Assembly (NCBI GenBank): GCA_032718475.1
Contig: JAUCBJ010002527.1
Location: 1 to 37,208 of the forward strand
Length of the DNA stretch: 37,208 bases
DNA from: Nemertoderma westbladi
Lineage: Eukaryota; Xenacoelomorpha; Nemertodermatida; Nemertodermatidae
Direction of reading: 5' to 3'
Part shown: piece after piece, positions 22,301-32,048 of the stretch
Layout: every line of letters starts with the position of its first letter
Numbering within the stretch: the first letter of the stretch is position 1
The notes under the pieces: generated by a model
Told to the model about the DNA's origin: nothing
The model's input: only the letters and a program-made list of their open reading frames with translations
Databases searched by the model: none
Program-made: the position numbers and the translations under genes

Positions 22301-22674
22301 TGCCTCAGATTCACCAATGGCTTTGTTGGTCGGGGTGGAACATGAGAGTAGACTCCAACTCCAGAATCCCTCTCCCCATCACAATCTGGCCTCCCTGGTG
22401 ACCCAGGGTTTGGGCCAGAAAGGTCATCAGGAAAGGGACTCAAAGAATTGTTGGCTGCTCTCTCTCCAGTAGGGGGTGAGACAGGCAGCTGGTCAGGAGT
22501 TAACTGACGCCTGTGAGGCCGATTGTGTCCGGTAATTCCACTGGCCTCTAGTGGCCGGACCTCCGCATTGCTAATGTAATCCATAGTGGGGGTTGGGGGG
22601 TACTTTTTTGCCGAGTCAGCTCTCGGGGCAAATACCACACCCTGGTTTGCCATTCCACAGGGTGGGTGTCGCAA
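19356..22674 (-). pseudogene. Endonuclease-reverse transcriptase ORF, one stop and one frameshift
   Basis: The frame starts at ATG 22674 with a Pro-rich ~120-aa leader. An EEP/APE endonuclease follows: Asn 133 (SVNTLTL), Glu 162 (VQEHR), GDVN 278-281, the IDHILF segment, and SDH 367-369. A TAG at 21183-21181 interrupts the same frame, which continues through a linker (21180-20650). Near 20650 the frame changes where GISLI should run into IAAKLYNRI, consistent with a single inserted base. The RT part (20657-19356, 433 aa) has motif A FVDFFKAFDS, motif B GVLQGDTLAPF and FADD as the catalytic box, then a C-terminal AGHCFRR segment typical of such elements. With two lesions the copy is inactive as read, but it is otherwise well preserved. 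Either lesion could be a sequencing error. Confidence 0.9.
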
Positions 22675-23072
22675 TGGAGTCAGATATGAGGCCCATCACC
22701 CATATCTACTCTGGCGCACATGACCCACGATTGGCTGTTGCAGCTCATCTGCTGGGTCATGCCCTGTACCCTTGCTGCCAGGTGCAGGTCGCAGTGAAGT
22801 GCTCTCAGAGTGGACATGAGAACACTCTACTCCTGACCAGCCATTGGTAGATCACCATCTGCCTGGTCAGGCCATATACCCCTGCAGCCAAGTATATGGG
22901 TCCTTAATCCAGGACCAAGGGCGTCCTTATCCCAGAACGAAGGGGGTCCTAGTTACAGGACCAGATTTGCCCTAGTAAGAGGGTCTATGCAGCTACAGGT
23001 GGCACCTCCTTTATGCTGCATGGAGGTGGCAAGTTTTCTTGATCAATGACCTAGAATACCTGACCTGACCTG
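22675..23072 (-). other. 5' leader of the non-LTR element
   Basis: G+C-richer than its flank, without a convincing ORF. It ends next to the proposed target duplication. It presumably contains the element's internal promoter; no specific motif was identified. Confidence 0.5.
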
Positions 23073-23260
23073 AATAAAATAATAATATTGATGAGGTGTT
23101 TAACAAAAATCTATTTTAAAATCAATTTACTTGACACTCTTAGTAAATCTTCTCTTAGCCTCATCTGTGTGGGACCTTCGTCTTGATTTTTCGGATCTTC
23201 GTCCCATTCAGACCTTTGTCCTGTAATTTCGCACCGTCGTCTTAGGTGTTTCGGACATTC

Positions 23261-23967
23261 TGACCTTCGCCCTATTCCGACCTTTGCCCTATTCCGACCT
23301 TCGCCCTATTCCGACCTTCGCAATATTCCACCCTTCGCCCTATTCCGACCTTCGCCCTATCCGACCTTCGCCCTATTCCGACCTTCACGCTATTCCGACC
23401 TTTGCTCTATTCCGACCTTCGCCCTATTCCGTCCTTTGCCCTATTCCGACCTTCGCAATATTCCACCCTTCGCCCTATTCCGACCTTCGCCCTATCCGAC
23501 CTTCGCCCTATTCCGAGCTTCACCCTATTTCGACCTTTGCCCTATTCCCACCTTCGCCCTATTCCGAACTTCACCCTATTCCGACCTTTGCTCTATTCCG
23601 ACCTTCGCCCTATTCCAACCTTTGCTCTATTCCGACCTTTGCCCTATTCCGATCTTCGCCCTATTCCGACCTTCGCAATATTCCACCCTTCGCCCTATTC
23701 CGACCTTCGCCCTATTCCCACCTTCGCCCTATTCCGATCTTCACCCTATTCCGACCTTTGCTCTATTCCGACCTTCGCCCTATTCCGTCCTTCGCCTTAT
23801 TCCGACCTTCGCCCTATTCCGATCTTCGCCCTATTCCGACCTTCGCCCTATTCCAACCTTCGCCCTATTCTGACCTTTGCCCTATTCCGACCTTCGCCCT
23901 ATTCCGACCTTCACGCTATTCCGACCTTTGCTCTATTCCGACCTTCGCCCTATTCCGTCCTTTGCCC
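23261..23967. repeat. 17-bp minisatellite, about 41 copies
   Basis: The unit is ttcgccctattccgacc, with variants tttgccc, ttcacgc and ttcgcaatattccaccc; degenerate relatives start at about 23165. Seventeen is not a multiple of three and the unit has no stop codon, so three long overlapping frames exist (up to 280 codons), each translating to the same 17-residue period (YSDLRPIPTFALFRPSP). I treat these as by-products of the repeat. Confidence 0.93.
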
Positions 23968-24018
23968 TATTTTCCGTTTCAAGCATTCCGTTCCGTTGCT
24001 GACCACACCAGCTTTTTT

Positions 24019-24096
24019 GTACCAAGGAGATACTGCTTCTCCAGTTACCAAGGAGATACTGCTTCCCCAGTTACCAAGGAGATACTGCTTCTCCAG
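24019..24096. repeat. 26-bp tandem repeat, 3 copies
   Basis: Three consecutive units begin accaaggagatactgcttc and end ccagtt; the second differs by one base (cccc for tctc context). Confidence 0.9.
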
Positions 24097-24127
24097 TTCA
24101 CTGTAGGATTTCCAAATGGATGTTAAC

Positions 24128-24388
24128 TTAGAATCCCAATAGGGCTTGCAGTAGGCTACTTTTTAGGCGTTTATCTGCGGACTTGGAGGACCCTCTAAGT
24201 TTAAGGTGATTCTCCATCTCCGTTTTCACCCCTTCGCACAACAATATGTAAGCCTCATCAATGTCTTTTTGTTCATGCTGTGCGTTTTCATTAACCATAC
24301 AAATTTCTTGTCGCACAGCTTTATCGGAGTCTGAATAAAATACCGGTACTGCTGTACTGCGTTCTGCACTTGTTTGTATATTAATCAA
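24128..24388 (-). CDS. Small hypothetical ORF (86 aa)
   Basis: I do not recognise it. The minus-strand frame encodes a charged, probably helical peptide (Lys/Glu-rich in the middle, KSADKRLKSSLLQALLGF at the end). It lies between a small tandem repeat and the 5' region of the CR1/L2-like element. It could be an exon remnant, part of another transposon, or chance. Nothing nearby supports expression. Confidence 0.2.
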   Translation of the reverse strand: MINIQTSAERSTAVPVFYSDSDKAVRQEICMVNENAQHEQKDIDEAYILLCEGVKTEMENHLKLRGSSKSADKRLKSSLLQALLGF

Positions 24389-24500
24389 TTTATTTCCCGA
24401 CTATAATAACTCGACCGTCTTATTCTTCATTAAAATCACGGATTCTAACGAACAACCCGACAGCCCGCATGCCAGCCGACACGCGACGAATACGGGCACG

Positions 24501-26465
24501 ATGTCAGACATACCAACGTTGTCCTCGGAAACTAGAGCACAACCAGGAGCGGGAACTAATGTCTCATACCCACCACCTATACCGACACAGGTAGGTGCGG
24601 ATATGGGTGCTACACGCCAAGTAGATTTTAACAGCTGGTCAATAGCTACCCTGAAAACAGAACTGTCCCTACTGGACCAAAAAACCAGTGGATCGAAAGC
24701 AGAATTAGTACAGCGGCTGACTAAAAATAGACCTCTAATACCATACATTACGGAGGGGTTAGGCCCAACAGCCAACGACTGTCGACCTAAAACAGTACGA
24801 CGCAATTCGGCCCCATATCTTAAACCCACGCTGGATGACTCCCGGCTAGAATTACCGAGCAGTCTAATCGTGTCACTACACAATAACTCACTGACACCGA
24901 CAATCAACGGTCCCCGATCTGCTGAGCGACCTTTACGTACCGGTACAGGTACTCCAGTGAAGGAGTACGTGGATAGGCCAAATGGTTCTGTACTTATAAA
25001 CAGCGATGTCGACATGACGCCCTGGCCTGGTCCGGAACCAGCCGAGGCCGAGGTATTTGATATCGATGATACCTTCTACTCCCCCTCCCATATTAATACT
25101 AATACACGAAGTGGAGTAAATTGGGTACCGGCAACCAATAACAACCCAGAGGTAAACGAATCCACAACCATATTAAGAAGGCAAGACATTATGGTCAACT
25201 GCGGCTGTGACTGCCGAAAAGAACTTGTAACCTTACGACACCTTACTCCTTACCTCCAGCGCGGTTGGCGACGACGGAGGACTCCGTACCTCCAGCGCGG
25301 TTGGCGACGACGGAGACTCCGTACCTCCAGCGCGGTTGGCGGCGACGGATGACTCCGTACCTCCAGCGCGGTTAGCGACGACGGAGGCTACTACAACGCA
25401 ATTTGAAGCCCAATACATACCTCGTCGAAGAAATAAAACAACTGATACCTTGATAATTGGCGACTCACTTTATCGGCATATTGATCCACGTTCAATTGGA
25501 CACAAAGGAATGCCTACTCAAATTCACTCTTTCTCGGGGTTATCGTTTGGAGATTTGCCATCGCTTATATCACGATACGATAAAGAACATTTACAAGCTT
25601 GTTACATTGGCGTTGGTACAAATGACCTATCTCGTCCTCTGGATGAATTCAAACAACTTGTAAAGGAATCTATAGAAATAGTCCACGAACAGTTTTCCCC
25701 AACCAACCTCTATATTTCTGAAATTCCTCCTTCTACAAAGGGGAGCACCATATCCAAAACTATGGAAATGAACAATACCCTTAAGTACATGAGTACTAAT
25801 CTTGGATTTATTCTGGTTAATACTTGGGATAAATTCCTAATAGACAATTTTATTGACAAATCTTACTTTGGGAAAGACGGAATACATATGAACCGCGCTG
25901 GTCAGTCCTTACTGGCGCAATGCATAACGTCGGGGCTCTCCATGTCCTCCCCTTTAACATTCTCAATAGTGGGAACGAAAAGAGGACCATCATCCTACTC
26001 GAGATCAGTATCTACCCGATCATCTGCACCAAATACGCATATGGGCCCTTCATTCTATCCTCCAAAGTCTACCCATAGAAGTACCAGTACCGGTGGAAGA
26101 ACCGGTGTGACCCGCATCACTTTACCAGTATACAAACCCGCTACCCCAAGCATAACCCCCTCCAGCGGTAATGGCCACTCTTATCCCGGCCGTTATCCCG
26201 GCAGTTACCCTCATACATTTCCCCGATCATATGACCTGACCATCCTCCTGGTGCCCACATTAACGCAATCCAATCTAGTTATAGTGGGGGCTACCAAAAT
26301 ATAGATGAACTAGGTCAACGTTCCAATAAATCCTACAGTGAGGCGGCAAGTTGTTACAAACAAAGCGGAATTTCTCAGGACTTAATCTCCGAAATTTCAA
26401 AAAACATCAGCTCTGCGATACAGGGGGCCTTAAATCCTCTCCTTCGTCTAAACACCCTTAACTAA
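24501..26465 (+). pseudogene. ORF1: SAP-like domain plus SGNH-hydrolase (esterase), two frameshifts
   Basis: First segment, ATG 24501 to about 25250: residues 45-76 form a SAP-like helix-turn-helix (LKTEL...SGSKAELVQRL), a fold that binds A/T-rich DNA in other proteins. A CGCDC cluster precedes a minisatellite. Second segment, another frame, from about 25360 to 26220: an SGNH hydrolase with block I GDS (Ser 44 counting from codon 25336), GTND (Asn 96) and DGIH (Asp 181, His 184), so the catalytic set looks complete. A Pro/Ser/Tyr-rich tail follows. Third segment: near 26220-26250 the frame returns to the first one and stays open to TAA 26463-26465 (NIDELGQRSNKSYSEAAS region). The SGNH segment has no ATG of its own at its start, so it belongs to the same ORF. 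Esterase ORF1 proteins are established for CR1/L2-type elements, where they bind RNA or membranes; the exact role is unsettled. Confidence 0.8.
25251..25390. repeat. 35/36-bp minisatellite inside ORF1, about 4 copies
   Basis: Units of 36, 35 and 36 bp and a partial fourth start tacctccagcgcggttggcg. The 35-bp second unit lacks one G (ggagactcc for ggaggactcc). The array sits at the junction between the SAP-bearing frame and the SGNH frame and contributes to the frame change. Confidence 0.9.
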
Positions 26466-26622
26466 TTGGCATCGAAAAGAACGGCTAATATTTGATTTTA
26501 TGTTATTTTATCAATATATAAGCAATTATTATGATATTTTCACTAAATAATTTTAAGAGTCTTATAATTTTGCGACTCACTAAACTTCATGTTGATTATC
26601 TTTTTTACCCATTTAACTAAAT

Positions 26623-26901
26623 ATGATTAAGATAAATATGAATATTAATTTCGTAAGCCTATTAATATCAGTTCTATCCCGCTCTACGTTACTTATATGG
26701 CAATTTTTATTTCTTTTGTTTCATAAAATATATATGTATTCGATATTTTACCTTTGGCCGAATAGTATGATACATTTCGTCCAAATCTTACTTTATATGT
26801 TTTTTGCACTACCCAGTTTGAATTTCACAGTATGGCTAATATTATTGATGAATCTTAGTGATGTCCTTAATACTAATATTAGAACCAGTATGCTAACTTA
26901 G
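26623..26901 (+). CDS. Hydrophobic ORF, first part of membrane-like region (92 aa)
   Basis: The frame opens at ATG 26623 and encodes about three very hydrophobic stretches (VSLLISVL, LLIWQFLFLLF, FVQILLYMFFALP) and then enters the 43-bp minisatellite, which terminates it. In A+T-rich DNA hydrophobic codons are expected, so hydropathy alone proves little. Its position directly before a second membrane-type ORF suggests both are pieces of one former frame. Function unknown. Confidence 0.35.
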   Translation: MIKINMNINFVSLLISVLSRSTLLIWQFLFLLFHKIYMYSIFYLWPNSMIHFVQILLYMFFALPSLNFTVWLILLMNLSDVLNTNIRTSMLT

Positions 26902-27111
26902 TGATGTCCTTAATACTAATATTAGAACCAGTATGCTAACTTAGTGATGTCCTTAATACTAATATTAGAACCAGTATGCTAACTTAGTGATGTCCTTAAT
27001 ACTAATATTAGAACCAGTATGCTAACTTAGTGATGTCCTTAATACTAATATTAGAACCAGTATGCTAACTTAGTGATGTCCTTAATACTAATATTAGAAC
27101 CAGTATGCTAA
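26854..27111. repeat. 43-bp minisatellite, six apparently identical copies
   Basis: Units start cttagtgatgtccttaatac at 26854, 26897, 26940, 26983, 27026 and 27069. No difference between copies was seen, so the expansion is recent (or recently homogenised). Because 43 is not a multiple of three it breaks the surrounding reading frames. Confidence 0.97.
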
Positions 27112-27139
27112 CTTTACCGTTAATTCATTATTCACATAT

Positions 27140-27679
27140 TTGCCTAACCAGGTCGATATAAACGATATAATTTTTATCTGTCCGACAGTCTGGCTTCTGC
27201 CAATTGGATATATTATGTCCCAAACCTCAATATTTAAGAGATTATTGTTTTTACTAATAATATATTGCAACTACTTTATTATATCCCTTATATTACACGG
27301 GATCATATTTTTCGTGAGTTTACTATATTTACCGGTAATTATCGTAATCGATTATATATACCAGCAAACTCATTCCATACACTGGTGGCGTGTAAGGTCA
27401 AACTTCGCCGAACATAAATTAATTAAGAAAACTAAATGGCGCCTTATCTCCCGCATCGTGAGTATTGTACTGTTAGTGTGTCTTGTGTTACTTCCTATCT
27501 CATTGAATTTATACTCAGGTGTATTGAGTACCACCCTGATAACTCTCTTTACTATTAATCCTACATTAGTTATACTGACTACTATATCATCACTTTCACT
27601 CTACAAACTTCCAGGCTTTAACCTCGTAAACCTCGTTTTCCACAATACCCCATTTTACAAACACTATTCATCTATTTAA
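27140..27679 (+). CDS. Polytopic membrane-protein-like ORF between ORF1 and ORF2
   Basis: I do not recognise a family. The frame is open for 180 codons in DNA that is roughly two-thirds A+T, where a stop is expected about every 12-15 codons by chance, so it has probably been coding. It encodes about five hydrophobic segments (for example FICPTVWLLPIGYIM, IISLILHGIIFFVSLLYL, IVSIVLLVCLVLLPISL) separated by a charged loop with THSIHWWRVRSN and KLIKKTKWR. The listed first codon is TTG; no good ATG opens it, so the true N-terminus lies upstream, beyond the minisatellite. It ends 80 bp before the ORF2 ATG. The ORF2 frame is itself open upstream across that gap, so one frameshift may separate a membrane domain from ORF2. 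Either a separate protein or an ORF2 N-terminal extension is possible. Confidence 0.55.
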   Translation: MPNQVDINDIIFICPTVWLLPIGYIMSQTSIFKRLLFLLIIYCNYFIISLILHGIIFFVSLLYLPVIIVIDYIYQQTHSIHWWRVRSNFAEHKLIKKTKWRLISRIVSIVLLVCLVLLPISLNLYSGVLSTTLITLFTINPTLVILTTISSLSLYKLPGFNLVNLVFHNTPFYKHYSSI

Positions 27680-27759
27680 TTACTAATGGAAATTTAATTT
27701 ATGTAAAACAAAGTACAAAATGGCATATATCCACAAAAAGCAAACAACATAGAAATAAG

Positions 27760-30700
27760 ATGACTCTAATATTTTATGCAACTATTCAAGCCTTTAACAT
27801 TTATCGTTCCTCCGTCCTTGACTTACTCAACATAGTCGCTCTTACTGTGCATATGTTACTCATAATCTCAGGTACCGTACACCCCAACCCAGGACCGAAA
27901 CGAAACTACCAAAAAAATAAACATAAGACTAAAATAAATATTAATAATTTACCAAATTTTTATTTTCCAGATAGCAAATCTAAATTACCTAACTCTATTA
28001 CAGATATAAAAAACTATATAAAAGACCATCCGGATCACCTAAAATGTATCCATATAAACGCTCGCAGTCTCTTTAAGAATATGGATGAGTTTAAAGAGGT
28101 CTTGCTGGGGTCGAGGAATGTTATTGCATCAGTTAGTGAAACCTGGCTTAAGAGAAACATACCAGACTCAGCTTTACATATTGCTGGATTTAAAACATAC
28201 AGACTTGACAGAAAAAAGCGTCGTGGTGGAGGTGTAATGATATATGTCCCCGATACAATGAACAGTAAACTACGTACTGATATAAAAGAAAAGAACAGCA
28301 GCATCGAGTCTATCTGGGTAGAAGTAGATAACTTACTAATCTCTACAGTATATAGGCCTCCACGTGCAAAAATCAAATACCTAGATGAAATAAGTAGCGA
28401 AATAGAAAACGCACTATTGCTCGAACCAAATCATAGTATTATCTTACAAGGTGATTTCAACATTAACTTATTAGACACAAAAAATAAAACTACACGCGAT
28501 ATCCACGAAATACTAAATACATACGACATAAAATCATTAAACAACACTATACCTACTCGTTACACAAAATCATCTGAAACATTAATAGATTTAGTACTGT
28601 CAAATATCCCCAGCGCACACATCATTGAAAGTCTGGTCTTCTTCTGTGATTTCTCAGACCATGAGTACACGCTTACCTCTTTGAACCTGAAAATTAATTC
28701 CAAATTAAAAATTTACGAAAAAATATCATATAGGGACTTTTCAATTTTTTCCGAATCTAAATTTCTATTTGATATTTCACAAATAAATTGGGATCCCTTA
28801 TATAATGAAAATGATACGAATACAAAAATTAATTTCTTTGAAAATCAGTTAGAAACAATTTTAAACAAACACGCACCAATTAAGTATAAAACTGTAAGTA
28901 ATAAACAAACATACCGTGGTAACGACGTGCAATGGCTCACACCGGAACTATCACAACTGCGTACTGTAAAGGAAAACAAACTTTCAATCTGGCGACGCTC
29001 CAAAACCCTTGAAGATTTTAATAATTTTAAACATGCCCGTAATAGCTTTAATAATCTTAATAAATAATTGAAAAACAAATATATTAAGGATAAATTCCTA
29101 AATCAGAGAACAGCTAAAGGAAAGTGGGCGATAATTAACAGCATACTAAATAAAAATATTCGATCTACTACACCGGAAATAAAATACAACGGTCGTCTAT
29201 TAACTCGTCCATTAGACATAGCTAAAACATTTAATGATATTTTCATAGATATAGGAAAATTTACCGGTCTAGATAACACATTAAATTGGACTCAATATAG
29301 GGCACCGAATGTAATAGATCATATAGCAGAACCGAAATTTTCCTTCCACTGCATCTCCACTCTTGACATTTTTGAAGCTCTAACCAAACTATCTAACAAT
29401 AAACCTTCCGGCCCCAGTTCGATCCCTACTAGAATCTTTAAATTATCTGCAGGATTTATCAGCTCTCCACTTTCAAATATTATTAATGACTCAATAACTA
29501 AATCAATTTTCCCAAATCAACTAAAAATATCTAACGTTACCCCTGTATACAAGAAAGGCGACGAATATGACCCAACTAATTACCGTCCAATCTCAGTCAC
29601 GCACCCAATAGCTAAAATATTCTAAAAAATACTAGTCACTCAAATCGAACACTACCTCTCACGTAATAACATTTTAACACCATTTCAATTTGGCTTCCGT
29701 AAAAGGTTTTCCACTTCTCATGCAATAACATACGCTACAGAAGCATGGCGGTATGACCTGGATCGTGGTTACCATGTTGCTGTAGCCTTCCTTGACCTTA
29801 GCAAGGCTTTCAACTCTCTGGACCATGATACACTACTAACACACCTAACTGATCTAGGATTCGAATCAAATGCTTGCAACATGATTAAAAATTACTTACA
29901 CGACAGACAACAACGAGTTAAAATAGGCCGTACATTTTCACCATTCCTTATAGAGAAACGAGGGGTCCCCCAAGGGACACTCCTTGGCCCCCTTCTCTTC
30001 TCCTTATAAACTAATTCTATTCCAAATTTAACCTCAAAAGATGCAAATCTCATACAATATGCCGATGATACTGCTCTCTATGTCAGCTCCAAAAACGCAT
30101 CAACTGCTACTGTAGATTTAGCTAAAAATGTACAAAACTTGACCAATGTATTCGCAAAATTAAAATTAAAATTGAACCCGGATAAAACTGAATTTTTACT
30201 ATTAACACCAAAATATACTCGAACCGCAAATAACATTGACTCAATAAAATTAAAAATAAATGACACCTCAATAATTAGCCAATCTAACTGCATTAAATAT
30301 CTCGGCGTCCTAATCAACAACAAACTAAGTTGGACCGATCATATAAACAACATAATCAAAAAAATGTCCACCAGCATTGCAAGTCTTAGGAAAATTAAAG
30401 GTCAGTTGCCGCTCAAAACGAAAATCCAATTATATAAAACCTTTGTTCTCCCTTACCATCATTATTGCTGTCAATTCCTAATATCTCACCATAATGTTCA
30501 TGGATTTAAAGACATATTATATAAATTAGATAAAATTCAGAATTACGGTCTACGATGTACCTTTAATAAACGATGCAAAGACGTAACGGCAACTGACCTC
30601 AGAACCAAATCGAAAATACCCCTACTATCTGCTTTCCGTGAATATTACGGTCTCCTATTTTTCTATAAATATATCTACAATATATCTGCCCCTTTTAAAA

Positions 30701-30934
30701 AATCTTGATCTCCCACTGCTCCCAAGAAACACCCAGATCTTAAATAGACGCACATACAAAATCCGCTTACCTAGATGCCACAACCAATTTGGACATTACA
30801 GTCTCACTACACAGCTAATTAAACTATGGAACAAACTACCCATTCATATTAGACAAACAAACACTTTACAACATTTTAAACTTAAATTAAAGGGTCTATT
30901 ACTCAAAATATTTACTCGCGAGGAGGTCACATAG
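27760..30934 (+). pseudogene. ORF2: leader, 2A-like motif, APE endonuclease and RT; three stops, one frameshift
   Basis: This frame encodes the enzyme that nicks the target and copies the element RNA. ATG 27760 opens a hydrophobic leader (residues 1-37), then SGTVHPNPGP (37-46), a 2A-like motif. Endonuclease: Asn 100 (HINAR), Glu 127 (SETW), GDFN 231-234, SDH 299-301. TAA codons interrupt the frame at 29065-29067, 29623-29625 and 30007-30009, with clear protein similarity continuing in the same frame after each. RT: motif A FLDLSKAF (Asp codon 29794), motif B GVPQG (29962-29976), catalytic YADD (30058-30069). Near 30690-30710, at a TTTTAAAAAA run, the frame changes by one; the C-terminal LWNKLPIHIRQ segment, characteristic of CR1/L2-type proteins, is in the new frame and ends at TAG 30932-30934. 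The copy cannot make full-length protein. Confidence 0.92.
27868..27897 (+). other. 2A-like (NPGP) translational recoding motif candidate
   Basis: SGTVHPNPGP lies at residues 37-46 of ORF2, right after a hydrophobic segment. 2A peptides have the consensus D-V/I-E-X-N-P-G-P and make the ribosome skip the last Gly-Pro bond. Here the NPGP core is intact but D and E are replaced by T and H, so activity is uncertain. NPGP motifs at the ORF2 start are documented in several APE-type non-LTR elements. Confidence 0.65.
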
Positions 30935-31030
30935 AGGAAGCTCAATTACCACACCTCTAACACTATTTACTTTTCCCGTATACAGTATACACTACTCAAA
31001 TTGCATGGCCCTTACGTATGTGGGGCGAGA

Positions 31031-31101
31031 CACGTAGTCGGCGAGCCTTTGCATACGGTTCATATAGGGCAAATGGGGCATGTCCGTCTGTCTGTCCGTC
31101 T

Positions 31102-31134
<33 letters not shown>

Positions 31135-31632
31135 GTAAATGTTTGAACGCGAATTTCTCGGCATCGCTCGTTCGGAATTGAACCAAACTTAGTAGGTAAG
31201 TAGTAGAGAGAAAGTTTAGAAAGTTTGTAAAGTTTGGTGAAAAATCATGCAGTCTGACGTCAGCTACGACAGATTATGTGGTTTTTAGAAAATGTTAAAT
31301 TTCTCGGGAAGGCCTCATTTTCCTGAGCTGAAATTTTGATGGCCTGTAGAGAATCATGAAGTCTATCTTTTACGAAATTGAAAAGTTAAGACATTTAATT
31401 GGGGATCCGCTAGAGACTCAGAAGTAATGACATAGGCCTACCGGTACGGTACTGCTGTACAGTGGTGCACTGGTAAGTACGAAATTGCAGAATAACAATT
31501 TGACACCACCTAGCGGATTAACATATGATTGTATATCGAATGAATACATTTATAGCATGGGATATGGGGTCCAAACTAGACATGCCCCATTTGCTCTATA
31601 TGAACCGTATGCCAAGGCTTGCCGACTACGTG
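31031..31632. mobile_element. Foldback element with 54-bp terminal inverted repeats
   Basis: 31031-31084 (cacgtagtcggcgag ... aaatggggcatgtc) is the reverse complement of 31579-31632 with three mismatches in 54. Weaker similarity continues outward for about 20 bp. No transposase frame lies between, so it is a non-autonomous element. The interior begins with a tctg/tccg microsatellite and contains gaattgaaccaaactt-type sequence. Confidence 0.75.
31085..31133. repeat. Tetranucleotide microsatellite (cgtctgtctg type)
   Basis: Mixed tctg and tccg tetranucleotides in tandem, immediately inside the left arm of the foldback element. Confidence 0.9.
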
Positions 31633-32048
31633 CTGCGCGAAGTCCCCACGAACGTGTGTGTAACTGTTTGTGTTTGTGTGGTATGTATGTATTCTAATAT
31701 TAGTGGGGGGGGGGGGGGGGGTGGTGAGGAGCGGGAGGAGGCGTATAATTTTAGCTACGTGGTGTATGGATTGGTTTTGCTTGTTCACATTTTTTATATT
31801 TTAATTATTTACCGGTTATGTATGTAGACATTTACTAATATCGTCGCGTACTTAAGCAATGATATAGTGTTTAATTTTGTTGGTTACCGGTGAAATACTG
31901 TAGACACCTTTACATATAATTTCCTTAATTATAAGTCCCTACCTTGTGTAGAGACTTCCCCGTTCGTGCAATCACTATGGGTACCAAAGGAATAATAATA
32001 ATAATAATCTTGAATTTATTTCCATCAAATATCTGAATGCATAAAATC
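31633..32048. other. Unassigned DNA with G17 tract and (aat)n
   Basis: It contains a run of 17 G at 31705-31721 and a short aat-repeat near 31991-32007, followed by cttgaatttatttcc. No coding evidence; small frames crossing the G tract are not credible. Confidence 0.5.

Larger units (their letters stand above)
19317..23072 (-). mobile_element. Near full-length non-LTR retrotransposon (RTE-like, minus strand)
   Basis: A single-ORF APE-type element: leader (about 22675-23072), endonuclease, linker, RT and C-terminal region, and a very short 3' end finishing in a cctagtagtag-type tail (minus-strand sense). The 12-mer aataaaataata occurs at 19305-19316 and at 23073-23084, exactly outside the proposed ends, and could be the target duplication, although it is low complexity. 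The endonuclease resembles the craniofacial-development-protein-2-like type common in RTE/RTEX-like elements; clade assignment is tentative. A 5'-truncated, almost identical copy lies at 34466-35416 and a scrap at 6631-6697. Confidence 0.85.
24400..30990 (+). mobile_element. CR1/L2-like non-LTR retrotransposon, decayed
   Basis: The order is: ORF1 with SAP-like and SGNH-hydrolase domains (24501-26465), a membrane-protein-like region (about 26623-27679), and ORF2 with a hydrophobic leader, 2A-like motif, APE endonuclease and RT (27760-30934). SGNH esterases in ORF1 and NPGP motifs near the ORF2 start are known from CR1/L2-group elements, supporting one element rather than neighbours. Both ends are approximate; I could not define the 3' tail or a target duplication. 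ORF1 has two frame changes, ORF2 three stops and one frame change, and two minisatellites have expanded inside, so this copy is dead. Confidence 0.8.

Noticed and set aside
23261-24126. 280-, 234- and 145-codon frames rich in YSDLRPIPTFALFRPSP
   Set aside because: They overlap in different frames of the same 17-bp repeat and all encode the same period. This is what a stop-free 17-mer produces automatically.
24401-25015. 204-codon minus-strand ORF opposite ORF1
   Set aside because: It is the antisense shadow of the SAP-bearing ORF1 segment and lacks any motif of its own.
31705-31721. G17 tract (and the C16 tract at 19266-19281) as G-quadruplex or regulatory sites
   Set aside because: Plain homopolymer runs; their length is also prone to sequencing error, and nothing nearby gives them a role.
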